A stretch of DNA of 64,000 nucleotides from Streptomyces anulatus (GTDB lineage Bacteria; Actinomycetota; Actinomycetes; Streptomycetales; Streptomycetaceae). The notes beneath the pieces were generated by a model. That model did no database searches. It had not been told where the DNA came from and saw nothing but the letters and a program-made list of their open reading frames with translations. This document shows, in pieces, positions 43,689-51,487 of the stretch. Each line of letters begins with the position of its first letter. Position 1 is the stretch's first letter. The stretch is from positions 477,880 through 541,879 of the forward strand of contig NZ_BMVK01000002.1 in the NCBI RefSeq assembly GCF_014650675.1, in the 5' to 3' direction. Made by a program: the position numbers and the translations under genes.

Positions 43689-44285
43689 TCAGCGCGGTGC
43701 TCCCCCGCCGCCGCGCGCCACGCAGTCCGCGAGGTGGTCGTCGACCAGTCCGCAGGCCTGCATCAGCGCGTAGGCGGTGGTGGGACCGATGAAGCGGATC
43801 GAACGCTTCTTCAGCGCCTTGGCGAGTGCGGTGGACTCCGGCGTGACGGCCGGGACGTCCGACAGGCTGCGCGGGGCGGGCCGGCCGGCCGGGTCGGGGG
43901 CGTAGGACCAGATCAGCTCGTCCAGCTCCCCTTCCGACCAGTCGGCGAGCACCTTCGCGTTGGCGAGGGTCGCGTCGACCTTGGCCTTGTTGCGGATGAT
44001 CCCCGGGTCGGCCAGGAGCCGCTCCCGGTCGGTGTCGGTGAACTTCGCGACCGCCTCGATCCGGAATCCCTCGAACGCGGTACGGAAGGTCTCGCGGCGG
44101 CGCAGGATCGTGATCCAGGACAGCCCGGACTGGAAGGCCTCCAGGCAGAGCCGTTCGAACAGGGCGTCGTCCCCGTGGACCGCCCGGCCCCACTCGGTGT
44201 CGTGGTAGGCGAGGTAGTCCTCGGCGGACAGGCCCCACGGGCACCGCAGCCCGCCGTCGGGGGCGGCCACGGCCGCGCCGGTCAT
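43689..44285 (-). CDS. tag: DNA-3-methyladenine glycosylase I
   Basis: A 198-residue Tag glycosylase, which cuts 3-methyladenine from alkylated DNA. CPW near residue 16 and HDTEWG give two zinc ligands, and HLADC near the C-terminus supplies the other two. SGLSWITILRRRETFR and KKRSIRFIGPTTAYALMQACG are family blocks. The ATG overlaps the stop of the DivIVA-like gene by 4 nt, as in mycobacteria (Rv1209-Rv1210). Confidence 0.94.
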   Translation of the reverse strand: MTGAAVAAPDGGLRCPWGLSAEDYLAYHDTEWGRAVHGDDALFERLCLEAFQSGLSWITILRRRETFRTAFEGFRIEAVAKFTDTDRERLLADPGIIRNKAKVDATLANAKVLADWSEGELDELIWSYAPDPAGRPAPRSLSDVPAVTPESTALAKALKKRSIRFIGPTTAYALMQACGLVDDHLADCVARGGGGAPR

Positions 44286-44746
44286 CGCCCGTCCTCCTCG
44301 GTGCGGTCCCGGACGCCTTCCTGGCCGGTCGGCTCGGCGGGGCGGTCGCCCTGCCGGTCGCCGGGCTGCTTGAACAGGTCGGTGCCCGTCGTCACCGCGG
44401 CCGCCTGCACCCCGGCCAGGGCGGATTCCAGCTCGGCGATCCGGGCGTCGCGCTCGGCCAGCTCGGCGCCGAGCCGGGACAGCGCCTCGTCGACGTCCGC
44501 CATCCGGTAGCCGCGGGGGGCCATCGGCAGGCGCAGCGCCTCGATGTCCGCCCGGCCGACCGGGCGGGTCGCGGGCAGCGGATCGGTGAACCGGTCGGGC
44601 GGGACGTCCTGGAGCACCGCGCTCCCACCGCCCCCGACCACCGCGAGGGTGACCGCGGTGACGACCACGACCATCGTGAGCAGCAAGAACCAGAACACGC
44701 GCATCTCCCCGGGGGCGGAAACCTCGTCCGGCTCCGATCGTGCCAT
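44282..44746 (-). CDS. DivIVA-domain membrane protein
   Basis: A 154-residue protein with one N-terminal transmembrane helix (FWFLLLTMVVVVTAVTLAVVG). A DivIVA-type motif (LRLPMAPRGYRMADVDEALSRL) follows, then a short coiled coil (AELAERDARIAELESAL). The start could be ATG 44746 or ATG 44704 (MRVFWF), since neither has a clear ribosome site. The conserved coupling to tag is seen in mycobacteria. A role at the cell pole or membrane is inferred only. Confidence 0.83.
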   Translation of the reverse strand: MARSEPDEVSAPGEMRVFWFLLLTMVVVVTAVTLAVVGGGGSAVLQDVPPDRFTDPLPATRPVGRADIEALRLPMAPRGYRMADVDEALSRLGAELAERDARIAELESALAGVQAAAVTTGTDLFKQPGDRQGDRPAEPTGQEGVRDRTEEDGR

Positions 44747-44821
44747 GCGACACGGACAAGTCAGGGCCGACCCGATAAGGCCTTAGGGTCGCAAGCGGGC
44801 TATCTGAGGAGGAAACACGGG

Positions 44822-45694
44822 ATGCGAAGCGGTGCACTCAGGCTGGGGCGGCGGGAATTCGGTCCGCACGAGCCGGTGATCATGGCGATCGTGAACCGGA
44901 CCCCGGACTCCTTCTACGACCAGGGCGCCACCTTCGGCGACGAGCCGGCGCTGGCCCGGGTCGAGCAGGCGGTGGCCGAGGGCGCCGCGATCATCGACAT
45001 CGGCGGGGTGAAGGCAGGTCCCGGCGAGGAGGTGAGCGCCGAGGAGGAGGCCCGCCGCACGGTCGGGTTCGTCGCCGAGGTCCGCCGCCGCCACCCGGAC
45101 GTGGTGATCAGCGTGGACACCTGGCGGCACGATGTGGGCGAGGCGGTCTGCGAGGCCGGTGCGGACCTGCTGAACGACGCGTGGGGCGGGGTGGACCCGA
45201 AGCTGGCGGAGGTCGCCGCGCGGTACGGGGCGGGCCTCGTGTGCACGCACGCGGGCGGCGCGGAGCCGCGGACCCGGCCGCACCGGATCGCGTACGAGGA
45301 CGTCATGGCGGACATCCTGCGGGTGACGGTGGGACTGGCCGAGCGGGCGGTGGAGCTCGGGGTGCGGCCGGACGGGATCATGATCGATCCGGGGCACGAC
45401 TTCGGGAAGAACACCCGGCACTCGCTGGAGGCGACGCGGCGGCTCGGGGAGATGGCGGAGACCGGGTGGCCGGTGCTGGTGTCCCTGTCCAACAAGGACT
45501 TCGTGGGCGAGACGCTGGACCGGCCGGTGAAGGAGCGCGTCATCGGCACGCTGGCGACGACGGCGGTCTCGGCGTGGCTGGGGGCGCGGGTGTACCGGGT
45601 GCACGAGGTGGAGGAGACGCGGCAGGTGCTGGACATGGTGGCGTCCATCGCGGGGCATCGGGCGCCGGCCGTGGCGCGGCGGGGGTTGGCGTAG
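44822..45694 (+). CDS. folP2: Dihydropteroate synthase paralogue (FolP2-like)
   Basis: A 290-residue TIM barrel of the dihydropteroate synthase family. MAIVNRTPDSFYD, SVDTWRHDVGE and PGHDFGKNTRHS are the family blocks. The second active-site loop, normally GGESTRPG, reads GGVKAGPG here, as in mycobacterial FolP2 (Rv1207), which has been reported not to act as a dihydropteroate synthase. Its reaction is therefore open. GAGGAGG precedes the ATG. TAGGGT lies upstream as a possible -10. Confidence 0.88.
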   Translation: MRSGALRLGRREFGPHEPVIMAIVNRTPDSFYDQGATFGDEPALARVEQAVAEGAAIIDIGGVKAGPGEEVSAEEEARRTVGFVAEVRRRHPDVVISVDTWRHDVGEAVCEAGADLLNDAWGGVDPKLAEVAARYGAGLVCTHAGGAEPRTRPHRIAYEDVMADILRVTVGLAERAVELGVRPDGIMIDPGHDFGKNTRHSLEATRRLGEMAETGWPVLVSLSNKDFVGETLDRPVKERVIGTLATTAVSAWLGARVYRVHEVEETRQVLDMVASIAGHRAPAVARRGLA

Positions 45695-45748
45695 GGGCCG
45701 CCTGCCCGCGGCGGGCGGGGTCCGGGGCGCTGCCCCTGGACCCCGCTC

Positions 45749-45925
45749 CTCAAGCGCCGGAGGGGCTGGTACCGATGCCCTCAATCGCCGGGCGGGCTGA
45801 GTGTGGCCGGACCGGCCGAAATGATGCCCTCAAACGCCGGGCGGGCTGAGTTCGGCCGGCGCGGGCCGGGACGTGCCGGTCGAAAGATGTCCTCAATCGC
45901 CGGGCGGGCTTGAAGTGGCCGGACC
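45749..45925. repeat. Four-unit intergenic repeat (REP-like)
   Basis: Four copies of CTCAA(T/A/G)CGCCGG(G/A)(C/G)GGGCT begin at 45749, 45780, 45829 and 45892, each followed by variable GGCC-rich sequence. Such units are scattered in intergenic DNA of Streptomyces. They fill the gap between the folP2 and LOG genes; no ORF is seen there. Confidence 0.7.
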
Positions 45926-45948
45926 GGCTTGAGGTGGCGGGCTCGAGG

Positions 45949-46734
45949 TCAGCGGCCGACCTCCTTCGTGACCAGCATCACCGCTTCCTCCACGTCGTCC
46001 GTCACGTGGAAGAGCAGCAGGTCCTTCTCCGAGGCCTTGCCCTGGGCCACCACCGTGTCGCGGAGCCAGTCGATCAGGCCGCCCCAGTAGGCCGTGCCGA
46101 ACAGGACGATCGGGAAGCGGGTGACCTTGCCGGTCTGGACGAGGGTCAGCGCCTCGAAGAGCTCGTCCAGGGTGCCGAGGCCGCCGGGCAGGACCACGAA
46201 GCCCTGGGCGTACTTCACGAACATCGTCTTGCGGACGAAGAAGTAGCGGAAGTTGACGCCGATGTCGACGTGCGGGTTGAGGCCCGACTCGAAGGGCAGC
46301 TCGATGCCGAGGCCGACCGAGACGCCCTTCGCCTCGCGGGCGCCCTTGTTGGCGGCCTCCATCGCGCCCGGACCGCCGCCGGTGATCACCGCGAAGCCCG
46401 CCTCGACCAGCGCCTTGCCGATCTGGACGCCGGCCTCGTACTCCGGCGATCCGTCCGGGGTGCGGGCCGAGCCGAAGACGCTGATCGCGCTCGGCAGTTC
46501 GGCGAGCGCGCCGAAGCCCTCGACGAACTCCGACTGGATGCGCATCACCCGCCAGGGGTCGGTGTGCACCCACTCGGAGTCGCCCTCGGAGTCCAGCAGT
46601 CGCTGATCGGTCGTGCCGGGCTGGACCTGCTCCCTGCGGCGCAGGACCGGGCCCAGCCACTGTTCCTCGGGGCCGACCGCGCCCTCGGGAACCTCCGCAC
46701 CCTCAGGGATCCGTGCGTCTTCGGCGTTGCCCAT
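45949..46734 (-). CDS. LOG-family (TIGR00730) Rossmann-fold protein
   Basis: A 261-residue LOG-family protein. GGGPGAMEAANKGA and PGGLGTLDELFEALTL are the signature motifs of nucleoside 5'-monophosphate phosphoribohydrolases, which release adenine-type bases (cytokinins in some species). An N-terminal extension of about 50 residues resembles Rv1205 relatives. The ATG follows GGAGGGAGC. The true substrate in streptomycetes is not known. Confidence 0.9.
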   Translation of the reverse strand: MGNAEDARIPEGAEVPEGAVGPEEQWLGPVLRRREQVQPGTTDQRLLDSEGDSEWVHTDPWRVMRIQSEFVEGFGALAELPSAISVFGSARTPDGSPEYEAGVQIGKALVEAGFAVITGGGPGAMEAANKGAREAKGVSVGLGIELPFESGLNPHVDIGVNFRYFFVRKTMFVKYAQGFVVLPGGLGTLDELFEALTLVQTGKVTRFPIVLFGTAYWGGLIDWLRDTVVAQGKASEKDLLLFHVTDDVEEAVMLVTKEVGR

Positions 46735-46841
46735 GTTCCGCTCCCTCCACCGACCCGCGTCGCGCTGGGTCGTGTCGTACTGCGTACGGCCAGCGTAGAT
46801 CGGCGGAGGTTACGTGCGGGGGAATGCCGTGCGTCTGCCGG

Positions 46842-47921
46842 TCAGCCAGTGAGCCAGGAGCGCAGCCGGTCCTCGCAGTGGGTGATCTTCGCGACCGCCA
46901 CGTGCTCGTCGCGCTTGTGGGCGTACATCGGGTCGCCGGGTCCGTAGTTCACCGCGGGGACGCCGAGCGCGCCGAAGCGGGAGACGTCGGTCCAGCCGAA
47001 CTTGGGCCGGGCGGTGCCGCCGACCGCGGTCATGAACGCCTGGGCGGCGGGGTGGGAGAGGCCGGGCATGGCCGCGCCGGAGTGGTCGTCGATGACGATC
47101 TCGGCCACGCCGCAGTCGGCGAAGACCTCGCGGACGTGGGCGATGGCCTCCTCCTCGCTGCGGTCCGGGGCGTAGCGGTAGTTGACGACGACGGTGCAGG
47201 CGTCCGGGATGACGTTGGTGGCGACGCCGCCCTCGATGCCCACCGCGTTGAGGCCCTCGTGGTATTCGAGGCCGTCGATGACCGGGCGGCGGGGCTCGTA
47301 CGCGGCGAGCTTCGCCAGGATCGGGGCGGCGGCGTGGATCGCGTTGGACCCCATCCAGCTGCGTGCGGAGTGCGCCCGCTCCCCCGTCGTACGGAGGTGG
47401 ACCCGCAGGGTGCCCTGGCAGCCGCCCTCGACCTCTCCGTCGGAGGGCTCCAGCAGGACGGCGAAGTCTCCGGCGAGCCAGTCGGGGTGGGCGTCGGCGA
47501 TGTGGCCGAGGCCGTTGAGGTGCGCGGCGACCTCTTCGTTGTCGTAGAAGATGAAGGTCAGGTCGCGGTTGGGCTCGGGGACCGTCGCGGCGATCCGGAG
47601 CTGGACGGCGACGCCGGACTTCATGTCGGAGGTCCCGCAGCCCCAGAGGATCCCGTTGCCGTCGAGGCGGGAGGGGACGTTGTCGGCGATCGGCACGGTG
47701 TCGATGTGCCCGGCGAGGACGACGCGCTCGGCGCGGCCCAGGTCCGTCCGGGCGACGACGTTGTTGCCGTGGCGGTCGACGGTGAGGTGGGGCAGGGCGC
47801 GCAGGGCCGATTCGATCGCGTCGGCGAGGGCCTTCTCCTCCCCGCTGACCGAAGGGAAGTCGACGAGCCGGGCGGTGAGCGCCGGTCCGTCCAGGGTGAG
47901 GTCAAGGGTGCTGTCGGCCAT
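46842..47921 (-). CDS. dapE: Succinyl-diaminopimelate desuccinylase
   Basis: A 359-residue M20-family enzyme that removes succinate from N-succinyl-LL-diaminopimelate in lysine and cell-wall synthesis. LAGHIDTVP carries the first metal-ligand histidine and aspartate, GCGTSDMKSG the bridging aspartate, and YDNEEV the catalytic glutamate. The start is ATG 47921. TAGGGT (47929-47934) sits 7 nt before it without a ribosome site, so it is probably leaderless. dapC lies 2 kb away. Confidence 0.94.
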   Translation of the reverse strand: MADSTLDLTLDGPALTARLVDFPSVSGEEKALADAIESALRALPHLTVDRHGNNVVARTDLGRAERVVLAGHIDTVPIADNVPSRLDGNGILWGCGTSDMKSGVAVQLRIAATVPEPNRDLTFIFYDNEEVAAHLNGLGHIADAHPDWLAGDFAVLLEPSDGEVEGGCQGTLRVHLRTTGERAHSARSWMGSNAIHAAAPILAKLAAYEPRRPVIDGLEYHEGLNAVGIEGGVATNVIPDACTVVVNYRYAPDRSEEEAIAHVREVFADCGVAEIVIDDHSGAAMPGLSHPAAQAFMTAVGGTARPKFGWTDVSRFGALGVPAVNYGPGDPMYAHKRDEHVAVAKITHCEDRLRSWLTG

Positions 47922-47982
47922 GGACCCGACCCTAAGGGACTTGGGTATCGGCCCCGGCCGGGCCCTCCAGTACGGTGGGCTC

Positions 47983-48909
47983 GTGCCCCGGACAGCCAGC
48001 CCCGCCCGTCGCAGCCGCCTCATCCGATTCGCGGCGGCCTTCGCCGTGCTCGCTGCCCTGGGCGGCTATCTGGCCGTGCAGTACGACTCCTCCGGCTCGA
48101 AGAACCCGCCCCGCTGTGTCGTGGAGGCCTCCGACGGTGAGGGCGGGACGTCACACACGTACGAGATGAGCCTGGCCCAGGCGGTGAACGCGGCGACGAT
48201 CTCCGCGGTCGGCACCACCCGGGGCATGCCCGAGCGGGCGGTGACGATCGCGCTGGCCACCGCGCTCCAGGAGTCCACGCTCCGCAACATCGACTACGGG
48301 GACCGGGACTCGCTGGGGCTGTTCCAGCAGCGCCCGTCGCAGGGCTGGGGCACGCCCGCGCAGCTCATGGACCCGGTCTACTCCTCCGGTGAGTTCTACG
48401 ACCATCTCGCCGAGGTTCCGGGCTACTCGCGGCTGCCGCTGACCGTGGCGGCGCAGCGTGTGCAGCGGAGCGGGTTCCCGCAGGCGTACGCGAAGCACGA
48501 GCCGGACGCCGCGCTGCTGGCCGCCGCGCTGACCGGGCGCAGGCCGGCCGCGCTGAACTGCACCCCGTCGACGGCCACGGCGGACGGTCCGGGAGACTCC
48601 GCCCAGGTGCGGGCCGAGCTGGTGCGGGCCTTCGGCAAGGGCGTGCTGCCCGACGCGGTGGCCGCGGGCGCGTCCGCCGCGTCGACCGTCTCGGTGCCCG
48701 TTCCGGCGGCCGCGGCGCAGTCGGATGACAAGGCCGCGCAGCGCGGCTGGGAGCTGGCGCACTGGGCCGTGGCGCAGTCCGAGGCCCTGCGGATCGAGCG
48801 CGTGAGCTACGCGGACCGGGTCTGGGACGCCGGTTCCGGCTGGCGGACGGAACGTGCGAAGGACAAGGAAACGGACACGACGGCGGTCAGGATCCAGGTC
48901 GTTCAGTAG
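47983..48909 (+). CDS. Membrane-anchored protein with lysozyme-like fold
   Basis: A 308-residue protein with one N-terminal transmembrane helix (IRFAAAFAVLAALGGYLAV). The outer domain (residues about 50-200) contains ALATALQESTLRN and DRDSLGLFQQRPSQGWGTP, like the lytic-transglycosylase-related domains found beside actinobacterial cell-wall peptidases; the Glu in LQES would be catalytic. The remainder is of low complexity. GTG 47983 follows TACGGT (47971-47976) by 6 nt with no ribosome site. Peptidoglycan cleavage is inferred. Confidence 0.82.
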   Translation: MPRTASPARRSRLIRFAAAFAVLAALGGYLAVQYDSSGSKNPPRCVVEASDGEGGTSHTYEMSLAQAVNAATISAVGTTRGMPERAVTIALATALQESTLRNIDYGDRDSLGLFQQRPSQGWGTPAQLMDPVYSSGEFYDHLAEVPGYSRLPLTVAAQRVQRSGFPQAYAKHEPDAALLAAALTGRRPAALNCTPSTATADGPGDSAQVRAELVRAFGKGVLPDAVAAGASAASTVSVPVPAAAAQSDDKAAQRGWELAHWAVAQSEALRIERVSYADRVWDAGSGWRTERAKDKETDTTAVRIQVVQ

Positions 48910-49052
48910 TACGCCCCGTCACCCGTACGGACCCTGGGGGCCATGTCCCCGGATGTTTTCCGCGCGACTCCCCGCACCTTCGCGGACCTGCTCCGATTCC
49001 CTTGCCGCCCAAGGGAAGTGACGGTTCATCGGACCACGGCGGTATGGATTGT

Positions 49053-49080
49053 TTGCCCGGGTTCTTCCGCTGCGGATAAT
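49053..49080 (+). promoter_or_regulatory. Candidate promoter of the small secreted protein
   Basis: TTGCCC (49053-49058) and GATAAT (49075-49080) are 16 nt apart; the -10 matches at five of six positions. The leader to the ATG would be about 110 nt. Apart from this, the 290-nt gap from 48910 to 49199 shows no gene. Confidence 0.45.
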
Positions 49081-49199
49081 CGGACGCATTACTCAGTCTT
49101 TACCTTTGCCCACCGCAACCTCCCCCTCCCCCGAAGCGGTTGTCAGTGCGTCCGATCACCGGACAGACAGATTCGTGCACAACCCGCTGAAGGAGCATC

Positions 49200-49682
49200 A
49201 TGTCCCTCCCCCTGACCCGTCGGATCGCTCGTGCCGCGCTGCTGATCGCCGCAGGCGCAGCCCCCGTGGTCGGTGCGGCCGGCGCCGCAAGCGCCGCAGA
49301 TCTCCCGGCGACCCCGGACCTCGGCGGACTGACCGCGCTGGACGGCGCCGGTCTCGGCGACACCGTGGACAGCGCCGTCCAGCAGGGCACCCAGGCGGCC
49401 GGCGACACCGGCGGCCGGCTCGTCGGCACGGCGGTCCCGGCCGCGGGCAAGACCGTCGGCAAGTCCGCCGGGGTGGCCGTCCCGGCCGCCCAGGAGACCG
49501 CCGGCCAGGCCGCGGGCAACGCGGGCCAGGCCGTGGGCGGCGTGGCCGAGGCAGCCGGCGGCGGCCTGCCGACCGACGCGCTGGGCGGCGGCCTCCCCAC
49601 GGACGCGCTCGGCGGCGGCCTGCCCACCGACTCCCTGACCAAGGGCGGCCTCCCGCTGGGCGGCCTGCCGATCGGCGGCTGA
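49200..49682 (+). CDS. Small secreted Ala/Gly-rich protein
   Basis: A 160-residue exported protein. The signal peptide (about 33 residues, cut after ASA) is followed by a low-complexity Ala/Gly/Val region. Three near-perfect copies of GGGLPTDALG and a final GGLPLGGLPIGG lie at the C-terminus. No catalytic domain is present, so it may be a surface or matrix component. Start ATG; A/G-rich CTGAAGGAGCATC before it is a good ribosome site. Its function is unknown. Confidence 0.82.
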   Translation: MSLPLTRRIARAALLIAAGAAPVVGAAGAASAADLPATPDLGGLTALDGAGLGDTVDSAVQQGTQAAGDTGGRLVGTAVPAAGKTVGKSAGVAVPAAQETAGQAAGNAGQAVGGVAEAAGGGLPTDALGGGLPTDALGGGLPTDSLTKGGLPLGGLPIGG

Positions 49683-49701
49683 TCCATCGCAGCACCGACC
49701 A

Positions 49702-49749
49702 ACGCGCCGAGGGCCTCGGGAGTGCGCACTCCCGAGGCCCTCGGCGCGT
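49702..49749. terminator. Perfect 48-bp palindrome, bidirectional terminator
   Basis: Bases 49702-49749 are a perfect palindrome with 24-bp arms and no spacer. It lies between the convergent secreted-protein and dapC genes. Confidence 0.9.
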
Positions 49750-49786
49750 CATGCCGCCGTCGCGGCGGCCCTGTTCAGGACAGGCG

Positions 49787-50881
49787 TCAGGACAGGCGCT
49801 TGACCGCCGCGGCGACCCGCTCGTCGGTCGCGGTGAACGCCACCCGGACGAAACGCGCGCCCGCCGGGCCGTAGAAGTCGCCGGGCGCCACCAGGATGCC
49901 CAGCTGCGCGAGGTACGCCACGGTCTCCCAGCACTCCTCGTCGCGGGTCGCCCACAGGTAGAGGCTCGCCTCGCTGTGCTCGATCCGGAAGCCGTGCGCC
50001 TCCAGCGCCGCGCGCAGGGCGAGACGCCGGTCCGCGTAGCGGGCGCGCTGCTCGGACACGTGCACGTCGTCGCCGAGCGCGGCGACGGCGGCGGCCTGCA
50101 CGGGGGCGGGCGTCATCATCCCGCCGTGCTTGCGGATGAGCAGCAGCTCGCCCAGGACGGCCGCGTCACCCGCGATGAACGCGGCCCGGTATCCGGCCAG
50201 GTTGGAGCGCTTGGAGAGCGAGTGGACGGCGACGACGCCGTCGTAGTGACCGCCGCAGACGTCGGGGTGGAGCACCGATACCGGCTCGGCGTCCCAGCCC
50301 AGCTCCAGGTAGCACTCGTCGCTGAAGACCAGCACACCGTGCTCGCGCGCCCAGGCGACGATCCGGGTCAGCTCGTCCTTGGACAGCACCTTGCCGGTCG
50401 GGTTGGAGGGCGAGTTGAGCCAGAGCAGCTTCAGCCCCGTCGGGTCCAGCTCGGTCGGGTCGTCGTAGACGACGGGCTCCGCGCCGCAGAGCCGGGCGCC
50501 GACCTCGTACGTCGGGTAGGCGAGCCGGGGGTAGGCCACCTTGTCGCCCGCGCCGAGCCCGAGCTGCGTCGGCAGCCAGGCCACCAGCTCCTTGGAGCCG
50601 ACGACCGGCAGCACGTTGGCGTGGGTCACGCCGACCGCGCCGAGGCGCCGCTCCACCCAGCCGGTGAGCGCGTCCCGCAGGGCCTCGGTACCCCACACCG
50701 TCGGATAGCCGGGGCTGTCCGCGGCGGCGACGAGCGCCCGCTGGATGAGCTCGGGGACCGGGTCGACCGGGGTGCCGACGGACAGGTCCACGATGCCGTC
50801 CGGGTGGGCCTGGGCCGTCGACTTGTAGGGCGCGAGCTTGTCCCAGGGGAAGACCGGGAGGCGGGAGGAGACTGCGGACAC
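49787..50881 (-). CDS. dapC: Succinyldiaminopimelate transaminase
   Basis: A 364-residue fold-type I aminotransferase that makes N-succinyl-LL-diaminopimelate. The pyridoxal-phosphate lysine is in HSLSKRSNLAGYR, with LNSPSNPTGKVL and SDECYLELG also characteristic. The start is GTG, giving MSAVSSRLPVFPWDKL. It follows the ferredoxin gene in the same direction, the same pair as mycobacterial fdxC and Rv1178. With dapE it serves the succinylase branch of lysine synthesis. Confidence 0.93.
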   Translation of the reverse strand: MSAVSSRLPVFPWDKLAPYKSTAQAHPDGIVDLSVGTPVDPVPELIQRALVAAADSPGYPTVWGTEALRDALTGWVERRLGAVGVTHANVLPVVGSKELVAWLPTQLGLGAGDKVAYPRLAYPTYEVGARLCGAEPVVYDDPTELDPTGLKLLWLNSPSNPTGKVLSKDELTRIVAWAREHGVLVFSDECYLELGWDAEPVSVLHPDVCGGHYDGVVAVHSLSKRSNLAGYRAAFIAGDAAVLGELLLIRKHGGMMTPAPVQAAAVAALGDDVHVSEQRARYADRRLALRAALEAHGFRIEHSEASLYLWATRDEECWETVAYLAQLGILVAPGDFYGPAGARFVRVAFTATDERVAAAVKRLS

Positions 50882-51049
50882 GGCGCTCTGCTTTCTCGGG
50901 TGTTCTCGTTCGGGCGGCGGATCGGACGCGCGGTGACGGATCCCGGCGGGACCAGGATCCGGTGACGGATCCCGGCCGCACGGGGAAACGCCTCGGCCCC
51001 GCACGGTGACAAGCCGTACGGGACCGGGCCGCGCGCGTGGTGCCGCCGC

Positions 51050-51370
51050 TTACTGGTTCTGCGGCGGCAGTCCGGCGATGAACGCGTGGTCGCGCTCGAT
51101 GAGACCGAGCTTGGAAGCACCGCCCGGCGAGCCGAGGTCGTCGAAGAACTCGACGTTCGCCTTGTAGTAGTCCTTCCACTCCTCCGGAGTGTCGTCCTCG
51201 TAGAAGATCGCCTCGACCGGGCAGACCGGCTCACAGGCTCCGCAGTCGACGCATTCGTCCGGGTGGATGTACAAGGACCGCTGGCCCTCGTAGATGCAGT
51301 CGACGGGGCACTCTTCGATGCAGGCCTTGTCCTTCACGTCGACACAAGGCTGCGCGATGACGTAGGTCAC
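51050..51370 (-). CDS. fdxC: Seven-iron ferredoxin
   Basis: A 106-residue ferredoxin with one [3Fe-4S] and one [4Fe-4S] cluster. Cysteine patterns CVDVKDKACIEECPVDC and CVDCGACEPVCP bind them, followed by a helical C-terminal extension typical of FdxA/FdxC. It carries electrons at low potential, for example to P450s. The start is GTG behind GAGGAGGAAC. Its partner reductase is not in the window. Confidence 0.94.
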   Translation of the reverse strand: MTYVIAQPCVDVKDKACIEECPVDCIYEGQRSLYIHPDECVDCGACEPVCPVEAIFYEDDTPEEWKDYYKANVEFFDDLGSPGGASKLGLIERDHAFIAGLPPQNQ

Positions 51371-51487
51371 GCTGTCGTTCCTCCTCGGTAGGGCGTTGGC
51401 TCTCGCGCGGGAGCGCGGCGTCGTCGATGCCCGCCTCTAGTATCTCCGTTCTCGGGCACGATCCGAACAGGAGGGGCGGACAGAGCT

